Assembly: GCA_020073145.1 (NCBI GenBank)
Contig: JAIQFS010000012.1
Span: 42,961 to 106,960 of the forward strand
Direction: 5' to 3'
Origin: Terriglobia bacterium
Lineage (GTDB): Bacteria > Acidobacteriota > Terriglobia > Bryobacterales > Bryobacteraceae
Length of the DNA: 64,000 nucleotides
Positions 1 through 8,944 of the stretch are shown here, in pieces. The notes beneath the pieces were generated by a model. The model was not told where the DNA came from, ran no database searches, and saw nothing but the letters and a program-made list of their open reading frames with translations. Position numbers and translations under genes: made by a program. Each line of letters begins with the position of its first letter. The first letter of the stretch is position 1.

Positions 1-204
1 GATGCGCTCATGCTGAAGGGCAAAATCGCCATGCCCATGGGCGTTGAGGCCCCGATGGTGCTGGGCTTCGATGGCACGACGCCGCGCCAGCCGCGGTTCG
101 AGGTCGCGCCGGACGGTGACTTCCGCCAGAAGTTCTCTCGTCGATTGGGGCTGCAAGGGCGTACGCTCATTATGCGGGGAGGGCCTGTGCAGCGAAAGTC
201 ATAG
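1..204 (+). CDS. C-terminal fragment of an unidentified protein, cut by the window edge
   Basis: An open frame runs from the first base to a TAG stop at 202-204, giving about 67 residues of what may be the end of a longer protein. The visible part (…VLGFDGTTPRQPRFEVAPDG…) has no motif I recognise. It may be genuine, because the frame is open from the window edge and the next gene is on the other strand, but a chance open frame is possible in this GC-rich DNA. No function is assigned. Confidence 0.35.
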   Translation, partial: DALMLKGKIAMPMGVEAPMVLGFDGTTPRQPRFEVAPDGDFRQKFSRRLGLQGRTLIMRGGPVQRKS

Positions 205-340
205 GCGTACCAGCGGGGACCAGCCGGGTTCTCGCGGTGCGGCGTAATCTACTGAAATCAGGATACTTGCAGGGAATGCCGCGACTCCGGGCGATGGGAT
301 ACCCTCATGGCCGCGGTCGCCAGCTTTCCGTGCGACTGGG

Positions 341-1141
341 TTAGGGATTGCGGGGCGAGTTGAGATTGCGCGAGAACATCAGTTTGAGCGTTACTTTGTC
401 GGACGCCGCGGTCACACCAAATCCGACGCCGGCTTCGATGTGGAAGAACTTGGTGTCGTGATCGAAGACTCCCCATACCTGATGCGACTGCTCCCGAGCC
501 GAATAGAATTGGCGCAGGGGCCCGACGTCGGCGTACTCCTCCACGGCGAGGGCCCACTTGTCGGAAAGATTGTAAGCCACGCGCGTGGCCGGCGCGAAAT
601 CGAGGCTCTTGAAGCCGCCGTACCAGGAGTTATCGAGAATGGGGTTCACGATGATGTCCACCGGATGCAGGTGCACGCCGATAATCGGGCGAATCTCAGA
701 GGTGAAGCGCTGGGGATCCCAGTGTTTGGAGTTGTAACTGAATTCGAAATTGACGGCGTAAAAAAACGTGCGCTTTTCGGCATTCGGCGCGGTGAACAGC
801 AGGCGGATTTTGCCGCCGTTGATGGACGGGCCCCGGTCGTTGGAGATGCTGTACAGGGGCAGATAGAGACCAGCCTCGAACCAATCCGACACGCCGTAGG
901 CCCACTCGGTGACGCCGTTGAGACTCTTGTCGCTGATGAGACCGCCGGGGAATGCCGGTGTCTTCAGGCCATCCGGAGTAAAGTTATTGTGCCAGGTCAG
1001 GTTGAACACACCGCGCTCGGCAATGGCGCCATCGTAGACCTGAATCTCGTCGGTTTGGGAAAAGGCCACGCCAGGTATCGCGACCAGAGCGAGGGCGATC
1101 GCCGCCAGCGGGCGCGTGTCCGTGAGAGGGGAGAGTTTCAT
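341..1141 (-). CDS. Exported protein, probable outer-membrane beta-barrel
   Basis: The protein has 266 residues. Residues 1-28 form a Sec signal peptide ending near VAFSQ. The rest is rich in alternating aromatic and polar strands (for example FEAGLYLPLYS and TFFYAVNFEFSY) and ends in a strand-like segment, which fits a small outer-membrane barrel of the kind annotated as transporter-like or MetA-pathway proteins. The open frame extends much further upstream, but only the ATG at 1141 gives a signal peptide; the upstream part lies antisense to the tricorn gene. It sits 122 bp downstream of the tricorn-like gene on the same strand and could be co-transcribed. The substrate is unknown. Confidence 0.75.
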   Translation of the reverse strand: MKLSPLTDTRPLAAIALALVAIPGVAFSQTDEIQVYDGAIAERGVFNLTWHNNFTPDGLKTPAFPGGLISDKSLNGVTEWAYGVSDWFEAGLYLPLYSISNDRGPSINGGKIRLLFTAPNAEKRTFFYAVNFEFSYNSKHWDPQRFTSEIRPIIGVHLHPVDIIVNPILDNSWYGGFKSLDFAPATRVAYNLSDKWALAVEEYADVGPLRQFYSAREQSHQVWGVFDHDTKFFHIEAGVGFGVTAASDKVTLKLMFSRNLNSPRNP

Positions 1142-1263
1142 AGGGGTTTCTGGGGCCGAATTACCGAGTATAGTCGACGGGAGCGTGCAGAGGCGATCTC
1201 TGCCGATGGCCGCACAGGCGCAGCCGCGGGTCACGGGCGGAAGGCAGCTGGAGGCGAGGACGC

Positions 1264-4200
1264 TCACTTCGCCGGCAGTTCGGCCAGCAGTTCCTTGACG
1301 GCCGCGTCCAACTGCGAATCGGCGCCGGTAAAGGTTTCGCCGACGGGCCGCGAAACCTGGAGATCCACTGGGCGCGGATGCAGTTCCATGTCTTCCCCAT
1401 TGGCTCCCTGGATGCGGATGCGAGGCAAGCGGAATACGGTGCCATCCATCAAGGCAACGCCGCCGGTATAGATGATCCATCCCGCGGTCGGCTCGCCCAC
1501 GACTTTGCCGAGCTTGAGGGCGCGGTAACCCTCGGTAAAATCCTCGGCGTCCGAGAGCGAATGCTGGTTCACCACCAGGATGGTGGGGGCCTCGAGCGCG
1601 CGCTGTCCGAGCACGGTGCGGGCCGGCGCTTCGGTGCGGCCGCGCTCCGTCATCCGCAAATAGGGACGCCGCGCGAAGATATCCAGGGCATAGGCATTGA
1701 CGAAACCGCCGGTGTTGTTGCGGATATCGATCACCACGCCCTGGCGGGACTGGTTCTCGGCGTCGAGGTCGATCAGGAGCTGATCGAGCGAATCCTGGGA
1801 CATATCCTGCATGTGGACGTAGCCGAGCTTCCCGCCGCTGACGCGGGCGACGTAGGCGCGGTTCTGGTTGACCCACTCGCGGTAGAGGAGGCGCTTTTCG
1901 GTGGCGAGGTTGACGGGAGACAGAACGGCCTCGCGGTCGGCGAGTTGGAGCGCGACGCGCTTTCCGATTTTGTGGTCGAGCAACTCGTCGAGGTTGGCGT
2001 GACCATCGGCCGGCGCGCCGTCGACTTTCTCGATCCTGTCACCGACTTTGATTCCGGCGACATCCGCGGGACTGAGCGGAATGACTTCGGTGACGGTGAG
2101 CTTGCCGGACTGCTCGTAAGCGGTCCGGTCGAAGCGGACGCCGAGCCGTCCCGTCGTGGCCTGATTGTTGCCAGGCGCATTGGCGCCCAGGTGGGAGGCG
2201 TTCAATTCCCCCACCATCAGGGTCAACAGGCGGCGCAATTCGTCGCTGGTGGTGGCGGCGGCGACCAACGGCTCGTAGGTGGCGCGCACCGCGTTCCAGT
2301 CGGCGCCGTGAAATTGGGGATCGAAGAAGTAATCGCGGATGTCGCTCCAGGCCTGCTGGAAGACCTCCATCTTTTCCCGAGCAAAATCCACGTCCATGTC
2401 GGCGGTGACGGCCAACGATTTCACCTGGCGCGATTCCAGATTTACCGAAGAGATACTGCCGCGGTCGAGGTAAAAGACGTCCTTGCTGTCGGGAGAGAAC
2501 CGGATCCATCGCTTGCCACCGGGGGTGGAGGTGAGTTGGCGGGCCACTGGCGGATCTTTGGCGAGCTCGTCGAGCGGGTAGGAATAGAGGTTCTGCTGCC
2601 CCGCCGCGTTGCCGACCATGACCGCCCACTTGCCATCCGGGCTGATGGCGACCGAGTCCACATCCATCCCGACCGGCAACAGAGTCAGGCGCTCGCGAAT
2701 GCCATCAGACACGATTTTGACGGGCTGGGGCGCCGGCTTCTCGGCCGCTTTCGCCGCGCTGCCCGCGGGCGTGGCTTCCTTCTCGGAAGGCTGGCTGGAC
2801 TTGGGAACGTCTTTGAACAGATCGGAGAACTGGTCTTCGCGAAAGCGCGGCGTCCGCGGGGTCAGGTCGATGCGGGCGACCTTGCCATCCTCAGTCCGCT
2901 GCCGGGTGGTGAGGAGGAGATATTTTCCGTCCGCGCTCCAGGAGACGCCGTCACTGAAGACATTCGCCAGGAAGCTGACCGGCTGGCTGGTTCCGGCCGC
3001 CGCGGGCACCACCCAGGCGTTGCTGAACGATTTGCCGGTAACGTTGAAGTAGGCCAGCCATTGGCTGTCGGGCGACCAGGTGTAGGGCGAGTCCTGGGGC
3101 CCGGGTGAGCGCTCGAACTGGCCGGTAGCCACCGTGCGTTCCTGATGGGCCGCCAGGTCGAGGACGCGCAATTCGCGGGCATCGCGGAGAAAGGCGAGCA
3201 GTTTGCCATCGGGGGAAAAGCGCGGCTCGGCGTCGGGTCCGGCCGTGGTGAGCTGAGTCTCCTGGCTGGTTCCGAAATCATAGAGAAAGACCTCCGGGGT
3301 TCCGGTCCGGTCGGAGATGTAGGCGAGCTTACGGCTATCCGGAGACCAGGCCAGCTCGGATTCGGCGGCCGGAGTGCGGGTGACCCGCGCGGCGTCGGAG
3401 GCTTCTTTAGCCGAGGCCGCGAACACTTCGCCATGGCTGGTGAAGGCCACCTTCTTCCCATCTGGAGAAAGGGCAAGCTCCTGGAATTGGCCGGAGAGCG
3501 ACACGTGCTGCACCGCCGGTCCGGCGGGTGCGCCGCGGCGGGTGATGGTGACGGCGGCGGCCTTGCCGGAAGCGGTGTCCATCTTCCACACGCGGAAGTC
3601 GCGCTCAAAGACCAGCGTGCGGCCGTCGGCGGAGATGGCCGGCCACACCACACGCCCATCGGTGAATTTTGTGATCTGCCGCGGCTTGCCGTCGAGCGCG
3701 CGCTGCCAGACGTTGGGCGCGCCGCTGCGATCGGAGACATAAAAGAGGCTGCGCCCGTCCTTGGCCCACATGGGCCACACTTCCTTGGCGCCGCCGTCGG
3801 TCACGCGCTCATACTTGGCGGGCGAGCCTTCGCGGCGCAGCCAGATCTCGGATTCATCCAGATGGCTGTGGCCTCTGCGCCACCATTGCAGCGCGGCGAA
3901 CCCGCGGGCGTTAAAGGCCAGGGTCTGGCCGTCGGGCGAGGGCGCGGCGAAGTATTCGGCCAGATAGCGATCCGCGCTCACCAGCATGGGGGTGCCGCCG
4001 CTTGCGCCGACGCGGTAGATATCGGTCATGCCGCCGATGTCGCGGGCGCTGGAAGAGAAGTAGACCCACTGGCCGTCGCGGGACCAGCCTTCCACCAGTT
4101 CATTGGCATCGTCGAAGGTAAGGCGCTGCAGTTGTCCGGTAGCGAAGGTCAGCACGTAGATGTCGCCGTTGCCGGTGCGGGTGGACGTGAAGGCGAGGCG

Positions 4201-4419
4201 GGTTCCATCGGGCGAATACAGCGGGCGGGACTCGGTGGCGGGATGCGACACCAGCAGGCGGGCTTCGCCGCCGGCGGCGGGGACGGTCCAGATATCGCCG
4301 CCCGAGACGAAGGCAATCTCCGCGCCATCGGGGGAAATCGAGGGCTCAGCGAAATACGGTTGCGGGCCGGCTCCCGGCAGGGCCCAGGCGGCAAGCAGCA
4401 ACAAGAGACCAGCGCGCAT
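1264..4419 (-). CDS. Tricorn-like protease, S41 family, with PD40/WD40-like propeller repeats and PDZ
   Basis: The protein has 1051 residues, close to the usual length for tricorn-type proteases. A signal peptide at 1-20 suggests export. Many PD40-type blades (repeated ...SPDGxxIAF... patterns) fill roughly residues 25-690. A PDZ-like segment (GRLGVRFDR...SPADVAGIKVGDRI) lies near 755-830. The C-terminal S41 core carries VVIDIRNNTGG and the likely nucleophile Ser956 in HSLSDAED, followed by the conserved GEPTAG. The ATG at 4419 is chosen because GGAGGTG lies just upstream and a signal peptide follows; the 64 residues upstream in frame lack these. It probably degrades peptides in the periplasm. 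The methyltransferase gene lies 53 bp upstream in the same direction. Confidence 0.9.
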   Translation of the reverse strand: MRAGLLLLLAAWALPGAGPQPYFAEPSISPDGAEIAFVSGGDIWTVPAAGGEARLLVSHPATESRPLYSPDGTRLAFTSTRTGNGDIYVLTFATGQLQRLTFDDANELVEGWSRDGQWVYFSSSARDIGGMTDIYRVGASGGTPMLVSADRYLAEYFAAPSPDGQTLAFNARGFAALQWWRRGHSHLDESEIWLRREGSPAKYERVTDGGAKEVWPMWAKDGRSLFYVSDRSGAPNVWQRALDGKPRQITKFTDGRVVWPAISADGRTLVFERDFRVWKMDTASGKAAAVTITRRGAPAGPAVQHVSLSGQFQELALSPDGKKVAFTSHGEVFAASAKEASDAARVTRTPAAESELAWSPDSRKLAYISDRTGTPEVFLYDFGTSQETQLTTAGPDAEPRFSPDGKLLAFLRDARELRVLDLAAHQERTVATGQFERSPGPQDSPYTWSPDSQWLAYFNVTGKSFSNAWVVPAAAGTSQPVSFLANVFSDGVSWSADGKYLLLTTRQRTEDGKVARIDLTPRTPRFREDQFSDLFKDVPKSSQPSEKEATPAGSAAKAAEKPAPQPVKIVSDGIRERLTLLPVGMDVDSVAISPDGKWAVMVGNAAGQQNLYSYPLDELAKDPPVARQLTSTPGGKRWIRFSPDSKDVFYLDRGSISSVNLESRQVKSLAVTADMDVDFAREKMEVFQQAWSDIRDYFFDPQFHGADWNAVRATYEPLVAAATTSDELRRLLTLMVGELNASHLGANAPGNNQATTGRLGVRFDRTAYEQSGKLTVTEVIPLSPADVAGIKVGDRIEKVDGAPADGHANLDELLDHKIGKRVALQLADREAVLSPVNLATEKRLLYREWVNQNRAYVARVSGGKLGYVHMQDMSQDSLDQLLIDLDAENQSRQGVVIDIRNNTGGFVNAYALDIFARRPYLRMTERGRTEAPARTVLGQRALEAPTILVVNQHSLSDAEDFTEGYRALKLGKVVGEPTAGWIIYTGGVALMDGTVFRLPRIRIQGANGEDMELHPRPVDLQVSRPVGETFTGADSQLDAAVKELLAELPAK

Positions 4420-4472
4420 TCGTACACCTCCAGCGTGGATCTGGGTCTTATTGTAACGGTTGCGAGCGTGCT

Positions 4473-5141
4473 TTACTTCACCGCCAGCCAGGCCAGAAAG
4501 AGGCCGTCGGGCTCGACGTCTTCCCAGTAGGAAATGAAGCGGCTGGAGACCTGGCGGCAATGGCGGGCCAGCAGCCGTTCCAATTCCTGGCGGGTGAACC
4601 AACGCTCCCACTCCGGGGTTTCCAGCTTTCCCCAGTGCTCGGCGTTCTTATCGATGATGGCGATGCGGCCGCCGGGCTTCACCACGCGGCAGATCTCGGA
4701 GACAGCCTTCTCGATCTCGACGGCGTGCTCGAGCGATTCGGTGGCATAAGCGGCGTCGAAGCATCCGGTTTCAAACGGCAGTTCGGTCATGGAGCCGGCG
4801 CGGGTCTGGATGTCCTGGGGGACAAAACGCAGCATCTCCTCGGAGATGTCGAGGCCCCAGAGTTCGGCTTCCGGCTCCTGCTCGTGAAAGACGCGCGCGA
4901 AGCGGCCCTTGCCGCAGCCGACGTCCAGCACGCGCTTGCCGCTGAGATCGCCCAGGTGCTGGCGGATGAGCTTGACGTGGTAGATGCGCGGGTCGATGGT
5001 GGAGGGAAAATGTTCTTCGTCGCCGGCGGCCCGGTCGAAGGAAGATTGAATCCGGGCGCGCAATTCCGGCGTAAGCCGCGGAGTTTCCGGGCGGGAGAAC
5101 CAGCGCTTCCAATTCAAAGCTACGTCCTCGGCAGACCACAA
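4473..5141 (-). CDS. SAM-dependent class I methyltransferase (UbiE/Methyltransf_11 type)
   Basis: The protein has 222 residues and no signal or membrane segment. Motif I is VLDVGCGKGRFA (about residues 70-81). It is followed by an acidic end of strand 2 (LWGLDIS), the ...FDAAYATESLEH post-motif and a CRVVKPGGRIAI segment typical of Methyltransf_11. The N-terminal 60 residues look like a small helical cap. The substrate cannot be told from sequence; small-molecule or lipid-head methylation is typical of the family. It is on the same strand as the tricorn-like gene, 53 bp upstream, and 49 bp downstream of the phosphofructokinase, so a three-gene transcript is possible. Confidence 0.88.
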   Translation of the reverse strand: MWSAEDVALNWKRWFSRPETPRLTPELRARIQSSFDRAAGDEEHFPSTIDPRIYHVKLIRQHLGDLSGKRVLDVGCGKGRFARVFHEQEPEAELWGLDISEEMLRFVPQDIQTRAGSMTELPFETGCFDAAYATESLEHAVEIEKAVSEICRVVKPGGRIAIIDKNAEHWGKLETPEWERWFTRQELERLLARHCRQVSSRFISYWEDVEPDGLFLAWLAVK

Positions 5142-5190
5142 ACTACGATGGTCCGCTCCCCGAACCTGCCCCTGTCGTTCATCGGCCGCA

Positions 5191-6375
5191 TTACGCCCGG
5201 GTGAGGAAGATCGGCAGCCCGAGCTTATGGTCGTAGAAAGGGCGGTAGCGCTCCGTATTGTACATGGTGGTGACGTCCACCTTGCGCGGCCCCAGCGCGG
5301 GATCGGGAATCGGCGTCAGGGTGAAGCAGCCGTTGCAGATGGAGGTCATCAGCCCGTGCTTGCCTTCCTCGATGGCGTCCATGGCCATGCCGGCGAAGGT
5401 GGCGGCCACCATGCGGTCGACGAAATCCGGGCTGCCCGAGCGAAGGTCATAGGTCAGGTCGCTGACGATCGTCTCCTCGCGGGTGCGCGACTTGATTTCG
5501 TTGCTCAGATCCTCGGCGACACTCATCTTCTTGCGGTGGCCGAAGGCGTCGGGCTCGCCATATTCCTTCACCACGTAGCCTTCCCATTCGGCGCCTTCGG
5601 ACAGGATCACGAGCGAGTAGTTGCTGGGGTTGTGGCCCTTATCGGTCATGACCAGTTCGATCAGCTTGTCCAGCTTGACCTTGAACTCCGGAATGCAGCA
5701 GCGGGTGGAAGTGACATAGGCGGTGTAGAGCGCGGTATAGCCGGCGTCGCGGCCGAAGACGCGGAAGATGCCGATGCGCTCGTGGGAGCCGACGGTGGTT
5801 CGCTGGCGCTCCACCGCATCCAGGGCCCGCGTGATGGCGGTCGAGAAGCCGATGCAATACTCGGTGTTGCGGACGTCGTTGTCCATGGTCTTGGGAACGG
5901 CGATCACCTTCATACCATGCCGCTCCAGATGCGCGGCATAACTCAGGGTATCGTCGCCGCCAATGGCGATGAGGTAGTCCAGGCCGAGGGTTTCGATGTT
6001 CTTCATCACCGCGCTGGTGACGTCATAGACGGTGGAAGAAACGCCCTTTTTCACGGATTCCTTTTTGGGGAACTCCTGCCCCGCCAGGACCGGCGGTAAA
6101 TCCTTCATCTTGGAAGGGTTGGTGCGCGACGTGTGGAGGTAGGTGCCGCCCGTGCGGTCGATGGTGCGGGTGTTCTCGCGATTGAGCGGCAGGGTATAAC
6201 GGGTGCGGCTGGCCGGATCCTGCAGGTTGACGTGGGTCAGGCCTTCCCAGCCCCGGCGGATTCCGATGAACTCGCAGCCAATCTCGTTTCCCCGGTACAC
6301 GACGGTTTTGATGACCGAATTCAGACCGGGGACGTCACCGCCGCCCGTCAGGATGCCGATTCGTTTTGCAGCCAT
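5191..6375 (-). CDS. pfp: 6-phosphofructokinase, pyrophosphate-type active site
   Basis: The protein has 394 residues and phosphorylates fructose 6-phosphate in glycolysis. The PfkA-family landmarks are clear: GGGDVPGLN at 11-19, GGDDT at 139-143, PKTMDND at 161-167 and FGRDAGYTAL further on. In ATP-dependent enzymes the second motif is GGDG and the third begins PGT. Here Asp replaces Gly in the first and Lys replaces Gly in the second, the combination known to favour pyrophosphate as donor. The ATG at 6375 is preferred over an in-frame TTG at 6387 because GAGGG sits at a normal ribosome-binding distance. A perfect TATAAT lies upstream at 6410-6415. Confidence 0.93.
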   Translation of the reverse strand: MAAKRIGILTGGGDVPGLNSVIKTVVYRGNEIGCEFIGIRRGWEGLTHVNLQDPASRTRYTLPLNRENTRTIDRTGGTYLHTSRTNPSKMKDLPPVLAGQEFPKKESVKKGVSSTVYDVTSAVMKNIETLGLDYLIAIGGDDTLSYAAHLERHGMKVIAVPKTMDNDVRNTEYCIGFSTAITRALDAVERQRTTVGSHERIGIFRVFGRDAGYTALYTAYVTSTRCCIPEFKVKLDKLIELVMTDKGHNPSNYSLVILSEGAEWEGYVVKEYGEPDAFGHRKKMSVAEDLSNEIKSRTREETIVSDLTYDLRSGSPDFVDRMVAATFAGMAMDAIEEGKHGLMTSICNGCFTLTPIPDPALGPRKVDVTTMYNTERYRPFYDHKLGLPIFLTRA

Positions 6376-6409
6376 ACCTGCCCTCAATTCTTTCAGATTC
6401 GGAAGTCTT

Positions 6410-6415
6410 ATTATA
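6410..6415 (-). promoter_or_regulatory. Possible -10 element for the phosphofructokinase gene
   Basis: On the minus strand these bases read TATAAT, a perfect sigma-70-type -10 hexamer about 35 bp upstream of the chosen start. I see no convincing -35 at 16-18 bp, so this is a partial promoter call. Confidence 0.35.
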
Positions 6416-6510
6416 AAGGATGGCGGAGGGCCGGAGGGGCATCCTGCGGACGGGTGCGCCCGAGGCGCGGAGTGTTACAGGTTGTGGCGGAATCGGTTGC
6501 GGCCTTTCGG

Positions 6511-6539
6511 TTGCATGGCCCCTCTGGTTCGTCTATACT
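6511..6539 (+). promoter_or_regulatory. Putative sigma-70-type promoter for the exported TPR-like gene
   Basis: TTGCAT (6511-6516) and TATACT (6534-6539) are separated by 17 bp. The -10 matches consensus at five of six positions, the -35 at three. It lies about 60 bp upstream of the ATG at 6602. Confidence 0.45.
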
Positions 6540-6601
6540 CCGCAAAGTGGCATTGCTCGATCCCCGGGGCCGGGGAGCGAGTTCAGATAGGAGGCGCGCG
6601 C

Positions 6602-8017
6602 ATGCAAAGTTGGTTCAGGACGCTTATCGGAGTAGCGGCCCTTTCCGTGTTCGGAGCAGGGATTCTGGCGGTGGTGCCGAACGCTCTCGCTCAGGCGCCC
6701 GCCGCTGCCGGGGCCCAGAAGAAGCCGAAAGATACGGCCGAGTACGACATCTTCAACGCGGCCATCAAGGACATTCAGGCGAACAACTCCGCCAAGGCGA
6801 TCACCGATCTCGACACCTGGACGCAAAAATATCCGGAGTCGGATTATAAAGACGACCGCCTGTACTACTATATGCAGGCGTACAGCAAGGCCAATCCGCC
6901 GCAACCGGGGAAAGTGATCGAGTACGGCCAGCAGCTCATGGACAAGGGGCTGGACAAAACCTTCACCGATGCGCAAGGGCCGACGACGATCCTGAATATC
7001 CTGTACCTGATGACCGCCACCATCCCAACCATTCCCAATCCCACGCCTGACCAGTTGGCGTTAGGCGACAAGGCGGCGCACCAGTTGCTGGACTATCTGC
7101 CGACATTCTTCGGCAACGACAAGAAGCCGGCCGGCACCACGGATGCAGCCTGGACCCAGGCCCGGGGGCAGTTGGAGACGGCGGCCAAGAAGGCGCTGAT
7201 CGCGATTTCCCTCACCCCCGGCAATCAGGCCATGGCCAAGAAGCCGCCGGATTGCGTGGGGGCGGAAGCCGCCTATAAGAAGGGTCTGCTGGTCTATCCC
7301 GACAGTTCGGTTCATGCCTACCAACTGGCGTTGGCGCTGCGCTGCCAGCAGAAGGAGAGCCCGGAGAAGATTCCGCAGGCCGTGTACGAATTCGAACGGG
7401 CGGCGGTGATCGATCCCACCCTCGGCGGCGGGGCCGATCCCAAGAAGATCCAGGATTTCGCCGACAGCGCCTATAGCACGGTGCATGGCAGCAATGAAGG
7501 TCTGGATCAGCTCAAGCAGCAGGTGAAGAATTCGCCGCTTCCGCCGGCGGGTTTCACCATCAAGACGGCCACCCAAATCGCGCAGGAGAAGGAAAACGAG
7601 TTCGAGAAAAGCAATCCGCAGCTGGCCCTGTGGATGAAAGTCAAAGGGCAATTGGCGGACACCAATGGCGAGCAGTACTTCGCCGACCAGCTGAAGAACT
7701 CGGCAGTCCCGCAGCTGCGCGGCACGCTGGTAGGAGCCGTGCCGGAATGCCGTCCGAAGGAACTGCTGGTGGCCGTGCCGCTGCCGGACGACAAATCGCC
7801 CAAGGCCGAGATCACCCTGAAGCTCGATATGCCCCTGACCGGCAAACCCGACCTCAACGCCGAGTTTCACTGGGAAGGCGTGCCGTCGGCGTTTACGAAG
7901 GATCCGTTCATGCTGACCATGGACACGGAGAAGGCCAAGGTGGAAGGGTTGAATCTGACGCCGTGCACAGCGCCGGGGCCAGCCCGCCGGGCCAGGGCCC
8001 GCGCGAGAAAGCAGTAG
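6602..8017 (+). CDS. Exported TPR-like protein of unknown function
   Basis: The protein has 471 residues. Residues 1-31 form a signal peptide (…NALAQA) followed by a low-complexity Ala/Pro stretch. The body is largely helical and contains repeat-like segments such as YDIFNAAIKDIQAN and HAYQLALALRCQQ that resemble tetratricopeptide repeats, so it may be a periplasmic scaffold. The C-terminal part (TLVGAVPECRPKEL…) is more beta-like, and the tail is basic (RRARARARKQ). The ATG at 6602 is chosen because AGGAGG lies about 8 bp upstream and a signal peptide follows; the long upstream frame extension is not supported. No enzyme motif is visible. Confidence 0.8.
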   Translation: MQSWFRTLIGVAALSVFGAGILAVVPNALAQAPAAAGAQKKPKDTAEYDIFNAAIKDIQANNSAKAITDLDTWTQKYPESDYKDDRLYYYMQAYSKANPPQPGKVIEYGQQLMDKGLDKTFTDAQGPTTILNILYLMTATIPTIPNPTPDQLALGDKAAHQLLDYLPTFFGNDKKPAGTTDAAWTQARGQLETAAKKALIAISLTPGNQAMAKKPPDCVGAEAAYKKGLLVYPDSSVHAYQLALALRCQQKESPEKIPQAVYEFERAAVIDPTLGGGADPKKIQDFADSAYSTVHGSNEGLDQLKQQVKNSPLPPAGFTIKTATQIAQEKENEFEKSNPQLALWMKVKGQLADTNGEQYFADQLKNSAVPQLRGTLVGAVPECRPKELLVAVPLPDDKSPKAEITLKLDMPLTGKPDLNAEFHWEGVPSAFTKDPFMLTMDTEKAKVEGLNLTPCTAPGPARRARARARKQ

Positions 8018-8059
8018 CGGCTCACGGTTTCGAAATCGGCGGCTGCCGCAGAGCTAGCA

Positions 8060-8944
8060 TCACCGGGTGGCGGCGCGGCCGAAGACCAGGGCGAACAGCA
8101 GGCCAGCGATCCCGAGGATGCGGCTCAATCCGCCCAGCCACCCCGGCCCCGACGCCGCGGGGTCCGGCAGGGGCAAGCGTCCGTTCTGAGCCGCGAGCCG
8201 GATCAGTGCCGGATCTCCATAGGAACGGCCGTCGCGATCAACCACCACCGTGTGTCCTTGGCGGAGGGCTTCGAGAATTCCGGATTCGGTGTTCTGGCGT
8301 ACGAAGATCAAAGTACGGCAATAGCCTGGATACTGGAACGCATGAAAATCGGACGACCCGATCGCCGTCAGCGGCTTGCGCGCGAAAAACTCTTGCATCT
8401 GGCGATATTTCCGCTTGCTCGAGTAGGCATCCGGGTGCAAAACTTCGGCGGCATCCAAATCGCGCATAGCCGCGGCGTCGTAAGCCGGCCAGAATGAGGC
8501 CTCGGGATGGGCGGCAATGGCGACGCCGCCTTGCCCGTGAACGTCGGCAATGGCCTGGGCCGCGGTTTGTTTCCAACTCACGGTGGTGCTGATCCCCACG
8601 GCGATCAGGTGATACTTCGGGTCCGGAGAGACGACTTCTTCGCTCACCAGGACCGTGGGGCCTCCGATGGCTCGGGAAATCCAACGGCCGGCCTGGGAGA
8701 CCCACAGGTGGTTGTGGCCGGCGATCGCGATCGCATCGAGACCGTGCTTTTGGGCTTCGAGCGCGATGTCCCAAGGGGCCAGAGTGGTCCAGTTCAGGGG
8801 AAAGGTGTGAACGTGGAAATCGGCCGACAGCACTTGATAGCCGCCGAGAAACAGAGGCGGCAGCCGGGCCGGTTGGGGGGCCAGCGTGCCGGCGGCAATG
8901 GCGAGAGTGAGGAGAAGAACCGAGGCCCCATGCGCGCTCCTCAT
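8060..8944 (-). CDS. PHP-domain metal-dependent phosphoesterase-like protein, exported or membrane-anchored
   Basis: The protein has 294 residues. A signal or anchor helix spans 5-20 and a second hydrophobic helix lies near the C-terminus (ILGIAGLLFALVFG). The PHP metal-site pattern is present in order: DFHVH (Asp42, His44, His46), GHNHL (His77, His79), a Glu at 102-103, AAHPE (His146) and SSDFH (Asp199, His201). PHP proteins hydrolyse phosphoesters using two or three metal ions; the substrate is unknown. The start at 8944 overlaps the stop of the upstream membrane-protein gene as ATGA, so the two are probably translationally coupled. The C-terminal helix suggests a membrane-tethered enzyme facing the periplasm. 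Confidence 0.82.
   Translation of the reverse strand: MRSAHGASVLLLTLAIAAGTLAPQPARLPPLFLGGYQVLSADFHVHTFPLNWTTLAPWDIALEAQKHGLDAIAIAGHNHLWVSQAGRWISRAIGGPTVLVSEEVVSPDPKYHLIAVGISTTVSWKQTAAQAIADVHGQGGVAIAAHPEASFWPAYDAAAMRDLDAAEVLHPDAYSSKRKYRQMQEFFARKPLTAIGSSDFHAFQYPGYCRTLIFVRQNTESGILEALRQGHTVVVDRDGRSYGDPALIRLAAQNGRLPLPDPAASGPGWLGGLSRILGIAGLLFALVFGRAATR

Noticed and set aside
1378..4530. Long plus-strand open frames (1378-3108 and 3145-4530) opposite the tricorn-like gene
   Set aside because: They are GC-driven antisense shadows with no motif or ribosome-binding support, and the minus strand carries a clear protease.
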